A DNA stretch of 64,000 bases, taken from positions 943,001-1,007,000 of the forward strand of contig CAMQGK010000297.1 in NCBI GenBank assembly GCA_947000775.1. The letters are read 5' to 3'. Each line of letters opens with the position of its first letter. The stretch's first letter is position 1. Below the pieces are notes generated by a model that did not search any database, had not been told where the DNA came from, and saw only the letters and a list, made by a program, of their open reading frames with translations. Positions 37,601-64,000 of this stretch are shown here, piece by piece. The position numbers and the translations under genes are program-made. Origin of the DNA: Pterois miles. Lineage: Eukaryota > Chordata > Actinopteri > Perciformes > Scorpaenidae.

Positions 37601-38659
37601 GAAATTACAAGGCACCTACTGAATAGAAAGGTTTTCTTTAATGCAGGTTTTAGGATAATAACTGCCTGACAGTATATCAAGAGCTGCACATTGATCTACG
37701 TGTATCCAAAAGCTTGAAGATCTCTGATAATACTGACTTGTCATGCTGTTTTGTAAGAATCAAAAGAATGAAATATTAATATTATCTTCAACTTGGATAA
37801 TGTGCTGCAGAACATTTTAGAGTCTTTGAATTAATTATAAAACACAAATGGAGCATACAATTTCACAGGAACAGCTGAGTCATCAGCATCCTTTATTTGA
37901 GATTATTTTCTGGACAAGACGGAGGCTACACACATGTGACAGCGAGTACGTACTTGTAAATGGTGAGATGAGGAGACATGGGTCTGTTTAATTTGGCATT
38001 TTTGGCCCAAAATTTGTTCATCTCATCCTTGGCTGTGGTTGCCATTGGAGCCGCACTGTAGGGAGAAAAAAATGATTTAGAGTACAGAAGTTTAGAGTAG
38101 AATAATTTGTAGCACAGAGGTTTTAGCATGTCTCTCTATTAGGGCTGTCAAATTAACGCGATAATAAAGTGTTAGTGCAAATTTGTTTTAACACCACTAA
38201 TTTCTTTCACAAATTGTGATTTTTAGGTTGTACCGGGCTCAGTTTTGAAGCTAGAGTGAAGATACTAACAACTAGAAAACCTAAAGAATCCTCTGGTACA
38301 CCAACCAGGTCATACCGACTTGTCATGAAGGCTAAATAACACTCCAAACTCCAAAATGTTGGCAAGGAAAAACTGGCGTGGCCATTTTCAAAGCAGTCCC
38401 TTGACCTCTGACCTCTAGACATAAATGAAAATGGGTTCTATGGGTACCTATGAGTATCCCCTTTACAAACATGCCCTCTTTATGATAATCACATGCAGTC
38501 TGAGGCAAGTCATAGTCAAGTCAGCACACTGACACACTAACAGCTGTTGTTGCCTGTTGGGCCTCAGCTTGCCATGTTATGATTTGAGCATAATTTTTAT
38601 GCTAAATACAGAACCTGTGAGGGTTTCTAGACAATAATTGTCATTGTTTTGTGTCATTA

Positions 38660-38699
<40 letters not shown>

Positions 38700-40131
38700 T
38701 AAAGCAGCATGTTTCTCCACTCCCATGTTGATAAGAGCATCAAATACTTGACAAATCTCCTTTTAAAAAGGTACATTTTGTACAAAAAAGTGCAATTAAT
38801 TTGTTATTAATTATAGACAATCATGCAATTAAATATTTTAACCAAATGACAACCCTAATACATCGGTTTTAGCATGTATCTGTATAACCGAATAATGTGA
38901 ATCACAGTGACTCTTTCTCTCTCACACAAGCACACACACAACTTACTGTCTGTAGAGGACACTGTAGTGTGGTCTAGAGAGACAGACACCCTGACGGGCC
39001 AACGTCCTAAGCACAAGAAACAATTGTTAAGCCTTTACATGCTATCAAGATGTTTGTCTCTGCAGTCAAACAGAATAGTAGACAAACACACAGTATCTAT
39101 CTAGTACACATCAAGTTAACTTTTGGAGAACTTATAATAGTGGCACCGTTTCCGAAATATGTCATAATTTAATTACTGCTACAGTAGTCATGAATTTACT
39201 TTTAAACTGTGAATGATATAAATAATACTGCACACACCAACACTAATATGCTATTTCTCAGTCATATTTCTGACAGCATGGTTTCTAAATCTCACATTGA
39301 ACTTACAATAACGTTGTAATGCTGTTATAAACAGACATATTCAATACTGGAAGCCGATTCCTGACTCAAACAGACAATGCTAACTGCAGTTTTGGGTCAT
39401 AAAGGCAAACCAAGACAAACTGATCGAGGAGAAGACTAACATAAGGATCATGCAGCTGTCAGTGCCTGTTTTAGAAGTATGCTAGATCTCTATCGTGCGA
39501 CAGAATGTATGAAGTAACTTATATGGACACTGATAAACACAGGTTAGATAAGCCCAAGAAGTGCTGTCCTCACCTTCAACAGCCACCCGAGGTCAATGAA
39601 GTGGACCAAGTTCAATGAACATTTGACCATCTAACGCTACACAGTTAATAACGTTACATGTTGGTAAATGCACGACAGTGTAGAAATGTAGCTACGTAAA
39701 CTGTTAATTACCGTCAGCTAACTCAAGCTAAACCAGACCGAACATTCCGCTTAGGCTATGAAGCCTAGTCTATCAACGGTCATACAACGTCCATAAGAAG
39801 GCTAAAAGCAGAAAACATCACCTTATGAATCCGTTATTAATTATAGTAAGAGTCAAAGTCCACTCTCTGCTAGCCTTCAAATGCTCGAAAAACAGCTAGC
39901 GTTAGCCCGCTAGCTAACATCAGCTAACGCTAACTCGCACAATATTTACGTTACATAAGGATAATAAACCAAAATCAGATGTTACACTCGGGCGGGTTGC
40001 CCTCAGCCGTAACAATATTATACTGTACATGTGTCTAATTCACATGATAACCCCGAAACAAGACCCAAAAAGCTTTCTCAGAGCGAAAACATTATATAGC
40101 ACAGATGTACTGACCTTAGAAGCAGCGCCAT
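34507..40131 (-). CDS. sdhc: Succinate dehydrogenase cytochrome b560 subunit (complete)
   Basis: Large membrane anchor of complex II in the inner mitochondrial membrane; with SDHD it binds ubiquinone and heme b, passing electrons from succinate oxidation to quinone. Six coding exons: 40115-40131, 38947-39006, 37954-38055, 37021-37082, 35660-35823 and 34507-34611, total 510 nt, 169 residues plus TGA, the same length as human SDHC. Exons 3-5 have the human sizes (102, 62, 164 nt). The N-terminus MALLLRTLARQG is a basic, hydroxylated mitochondrial presequence. NRPMSPHLTIY, SITFRGTG (residues 68-75) and YHTYNGIRHLWWDLGKG follow, with three hydrophobic membrane segments. His127 (heme ligand), Ser68 and Arg72 (quinone site) are present. 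The oddity is Phe71: the family has His-Arg there. Start: the only ATG, matching MAALLLR of mammals. Confidence 0.97.
34761..35175. mobile_element. TTAA-bounded non-autonomous element, family A, short copy
   Basis: Sits in sdhc intron 5. Outer TTAA at 34761-34764 and 35172-35175; ends AAGGAGATCGTTGG and ATGAAGTTAACC. Interior segments (TTTTAATGGATGTAAAATGATG, CCTCAATACTGGACAAGTTTC in part) match the longer copies at 41556 and 48639. No coding capacity. Confidence 0.6.
35227..35575 (-). mobile_element. LINE 3' end (RTE-like), about 350 bp
   Basis: CATCCATCCATCTGCAACCG, GGTTGCCAGTCCATTGCAGG, GTCTTTGGACTGTGGGAGGA, GGGGAGAACATGCAAACTCC and the terminal CGCTAACCACTGCACC are a classic teleost repeat. 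The CATC tetramers would be the 3' tail of a minus-strand copy. Assignment to RTE is from memory. Located in sdhc intron 5. Confidence 0.6.
35660..35823 (-). CDS. sdhc: sdhc exon 5
   Basis: Encodes helix I end and helix II: AISAFALAALVLPEN, LDLIHSLSVGPYLIGLAKF, then YHTYNGIRHL. The His of YHTYNG (residue 127) is the heme b ligand. Its 164 nt equals the human exon; donor GTAAGA. Confidence 0.97.
37021..37082 (-). CDS. sdhc: sdhc exon 4
   Basis: Sixty-two nucleotides encoding WSVPMMMSITFRGTGVGLSG, the start of membrane helix I with the quinone-site Ser68 and Arg72. Residue 71 is Phe (codon TTC); the cytochrome b560 signature has His. Confidence 0.97.
37954..38055 (-). CDS. sdhc: sdhc exon 3
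   Basis: Encodes AAPMATTAKDEMNKFWAKN then AKLNRPMSPHLTIY: the N-terminus of the mature protein and the conserved RPMSPHL stretch leading to helix I. Its 102 nt equals the human exon. Confidence 0.97.
38140..38857. mobile_element. TAGGGCTGTCA-ended element, copy 2, in sdhc intron 2
   Basis: TAGGGCTGTCAAATTAACGC at the left, ATGACAACCCTAA at the right; includes a (TAA)n expansion at 38659-38698. Unusually, a 21-base imperfect direct repeat flanks it (see findings). Confidence 0.68.
38947..39006 (-). CDS. sdhc: sdhc exon 2
   Basis: Sixty nucleotides encoding the rest of the targeting presequence, TLARQGVCLSRPHYSVLYR. It is Arg/Ser-rich with no acidic residue, as expected for mitochondrial import. 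Acceptor GTGCTTAG, donor GTAAGT. Confidence 0.93.
40115..40131 (-). CDS. sdhc: sdhc exon 1 coding part
   Basis: Seventeen nucleotides coding MALLL plus two bases of Arg; donor GTCAGT. This mirrors human exon 1, which ends in the same phase. Recognised from phase and peptide rather than ORF length. Confidence 0.93.
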
Positions 40132-40200
40132 CTTTGACAGGTTTTGAGCGGAAGTGACGGAAGCGGATGTTGTTGTTCCGACCGGTTATCTGAAACCTTG
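40120..40200 (-). promoter_or_regulatory. sdhc core promoter: two ETS-type sites and YY1-like start
   Basis: Directly upstream of the sdhc ATG, the minus strand carries two CTTCCG/ACTTCCG elements about nine bases apart (GGAAGTG and GGAAGCG on the plus strand, 40150-40165), resembling GABP/NRF-2 sites. The start codon sits in AAAGATGGCG, resembling a YY1 element. There is no TATA box. This layout is usual for nuclear genes of respiratory-chain proteins; the function is inferred. Confidence 0.55.
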
Positions 40201-41555
40201 AGCGGTTGTTTCTAAGGTCAGCCTCGGTCAGTGAGGTGAGGACGATGGTTAACGGACGTCGGTTCGCATTCACAAGCCTATTGGTCTTTTACATTATATC
40301 ATTATATGTTATTATATCACCACCAAATATTGGCATTCTGGTGAGACATTAAAGAAACGTGTCTGTTGTCTCTCCGCTTTACAGCTGCAATAAATAAACA
40401 TAGCTTTCAAATAAATAGTACATTTAAGTTTCAATAAAATAAATGTCTGTTAAAACTACTAGTGGTAGGCTACTGTTTTTGTTTAGCAATAGTTGAGTTT
40501 AGAGTTTGCCTAGTTCATTAATTGATTAGTTGCAAAAATTTAGTTTTATTATTTGCATTTATTTTGATAAGTAATTAATTATTTTTAAAGCAAAATTGCC
40601 ACACATACTTTGGTTGTGAGGATTGGTTGCTTTTCTTTGTCCTATGGGATAGACCAAACACCCAATTAATCTAAAAAAAGAAAAAAGAGCACATGTATAG
40701 ATGTTGTTATTCGACTTTATGTCTAACACAACACAACCCCATGAATAGATAAAATTAAATTCGATACAGTGTGCAACAAAATTAAATGTCCAAACCTAAT
40801 CTATTGTAACTACTCCACTAACCTTTTAGAGGAAACTCTTTAGATGACGAAAAAATAAAATTCCAGTCACAACTGTGGTATTCAGTGAAACCAGGCACAA
40901 CAATAAAATGGTCAATGTGAAAGCATGTCAAAACATGCAGCAGCACTCATATCCACTGTCAGGAAGAAGAAATGTATAAAGTATGTATTTAAAAGAGACA
41001 CGCAGAGAATCAGACATCTACAGCATATACACTCTCATACAGGTAGCACACTGGTAGTAAGGTTAATGATGCCCAGAAGCAGCCCCAGACTGGTTTCCAA
41101 TGGCCTGGTCCGATATTAATGTTGCATAACATATAATAGAAGCAGCCATGTAGGATTCAAGGTTGGTTCGTGAGAATTAAAACCCCTTCCAACATGTTTT
41201 GCAGTAATTCTGACATTGCTTTTGACCTTAACAGTATGTAATGGTTTCTGAACAATTATAGCTTCCCTTCCACAAAGAGACGGTTTCCAGAGCTGAATGA
41301 CTTGGGAGGAAAATGCTCGGCAGCCTGTCAATTTTTTTTGTTGACTATTTTGACAGTAAGGTAACGAGTGTCCAGTGAATAGAAGACAGGAGGACATACA
41401 TAATGGATGATGAGATCAGGAAGATATGAGCGTAGGCAGGGCCTGACTGACACTGGATTTTTGAGGCAGATACCAATATTAGAGTTTAAAAATATAATAA
41501 CAATGTACGTCGGACAAATTTTTAACATGAACACGCAACATTTTTGAAATAGGTG
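40201..41555. other. Upstream of sdhc: no gene seen
   Basis: AT-rich intergenic DNA between the sdhc promoter and the family A element behind atp1a2. No divergent first exon is recognised. Confidence 0.5.
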
Positions 41556-42168
41556 TTAAGGGGTAACTTTGGTATTTTTTAACCTGGACCCTATTTTCCC
41601 ATGTTTTTGTGTCTAACTGACTAATAAGAACAATAATCTCTGAAACTGGTCCAGTACTGAGGGAGAGCGCTGTGGATGGCAGCTGATCACAGGCTGCAAT
41701 ATGGTGCTACTGGGATAAGCTAAGAGAGAAGGTTGGTGCATGTGTCTAACAAACACAGGGCTTTCATCCAGGAGGCCACTGTTTGTGTCCCGTGTTGAAC
41801 CAACATGGTGTTTGTCTTTGTGTTCACAACATTAAGTTTCACTTTCACTTTAGTAATTTTAAGCCAAACCATGATGTTTTTTCGTCATTATGTGACGAGT
41901 TGGGACTGTGACGTTGTATTCAGATTTCACAACGATACAAACATTTTATTTCTCTGTAGGGTCATTTCCATTATGTTTTCAGGCTCTTATAATAACAATC
42001 TGAGCCTGTCAGTGGCAATAACAAGGACTTTTAGTGGATGTAACATTACTTGCCGCCGCAGCTTGTTACAGCCTTATTCCTCAATATTGGACCAATTTCA
42101 GAAATTGTTGTTCCCATGTTTTTGTGTCGTAGGGGTTTAGGATGAAAAATACTGAAGTTACCCTTTAA
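41556..42168. mobile_element. TTAA-bounded non-autonomous element, family A, 613 bp copy
   Basis: Left end TTAA|GGGGTAACTTTGGTATTTTT and right end complement TTAA|AGGGTAACTTCAGTATTTTT form about 25-base imperfect inverted repeats with TTAA on both outer edges, as in piggyBac-type insertions. It lies downstream of the atp1a2 stop, between that gene and sdhc. No transposase frame. Confidence 0.75.
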
Positions 42169-42467
42169 AGTATTGTGAACAAAATATGTGTAGAGGACAT
42201 TTTACATTTGAAAAATAAAAGTCAGTGCACTCTGGGGAACTATGAAGACAACATAGTTTCTAAATTGTCTCAGTCGTATCTTTGGCAATGTTGTACTGCA
42301 CTTGCTTGTTACTGTACTCATTGGCTGGCACATACAGCATACTGGCATATACAAAGGCAGATATAGATTAACAACTTGTTCAATTATGTCTCCCAATAGG
42401 AATACTCCGGATGACAAAATCAATTACTAACAATTAAAACGATGGCTAGGAATAATTTGGAATACAT

Positions 42468-42473
42468 TTTATT
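42468..42473 (-). other. Candidate poly(A) signal for atp1a2
   Basis: AATAAA on the minus strand 332 bases past the stop. The context is AT-rich and other signals are possible further on; mammalian ATP1A2 has a longer 3' UTR. Confidence 0.3.
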
Positions 42474-42804
42474 TGGTACATTTCACATGATGAACATTTG
42501 GTATTCCTCTATAGCCAAACAGGCCATGATACATCACTTTGGTAACAGTTTATGTAAGGCACATACAGTATAGGTGTTCTGCTGGAAATGATTTCTGAGA
42601 AACAAAATGGAAAAACTCAAAGCACAATCAAAAGCCTATTTTCAGCAGTTCTTTTTTTCATGATAATCAGATTTGTGAACTGATCCATGCAATATTACAA
42701 CTGACACACACGCAGCTCTACCCCCACAAGCACGCACAAATTCACATGTACGCATACACACACTCGCTCACAGACACACAATTAAAACTGACATTTTCTG
42801 AATG

Positions 42805-63786
<20,982 letters not shown>

Positions 63787-64000
63787 CTTGAAAAAAGAGG
63801 AGGACATCGGAGGACTGGTGAAGACATGACAGGGTTGATTTTGAAACAAGATGCAATGTGTAGTTAATGGCTGCTTGTTTCTTGCTGGTCTAAAATGTTT
63901 CAGGCTTTAGTCAGAAAAACGGCAAAAAGGTAACACTAAACAATGAATTTAACGGTCCTACCAGAAATCATTTATTGTGTCATATTTTTCCAAGTGGTTT

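Overview
This window looks like nuclear DNA from a bony fish, probably a percomorph teleost. The genes are intron-containing and vertebrate-type. The interspersed repeats (tRNA-headed SINEs, TTAA-bounded miniature elements, gggctgtca-ended elements, a LINE tail running into tetranucleotide repeats) match families I know from teleost genomes. No prokaryotic, CRISPR or phage-like system is visible.

Layout. All recognised protein-coding genes lie on the minus strand. (1) Positions 63786 down to 42805 carry the 3' half of a Na+/K+-ATPase alpha subunit, most like alpha-2 (atp1a2): 13 coding exons, one continuous frame, 533 residues to the stop. The 5' half lies beyond the right edge. (2) Positions 40131 down to 34507 carry a complete six-exon sdhc (succinate dehydrogenase cytochrome b560 subunit), 169 residues, with promoter motifs and a polyadenylation signal. 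(3) An intronless tRNA-Arg(TCT) gene lies at 32807-32734. (4) At 28393-28236 is one exon with a start codon in strong context and a signal peptide, ending at a good splice donor. It is the first coding exon of a secreted or membrane protein I cannot name, and its remaining exons are not visible in the left 28 kb. (5) Positions 1-28 kb hold no supported coding exon: microsatellites, mobile-element remnants, a 1.2 kb pyrimidine-then-purine tract, and AT-rich unique sequence that may include conserved non-coding elements.

The proximity of atp1a2 and sdhc recalls human 1q23, where ATP1A2 and SDHC lie about 1 Mb apart. The two genes have no direct biochemical link: one pumps Na+/K+ at the plasma membrane, the other anchors complex II in the inner mitochondrial membrane.

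Points most worth a second look: Sdhc has Phe71 where the family has the His of the conserved His-Arg pair; the ATPase has Val for the first Glu of the M9 Glu-Glu pair beside sodium site III; atp1a2 has an apparent extra intron; one of its splice donors is embedded in a (GT)n repeat; and at least seven elements or ends of several sizes are bounded by TTAA.
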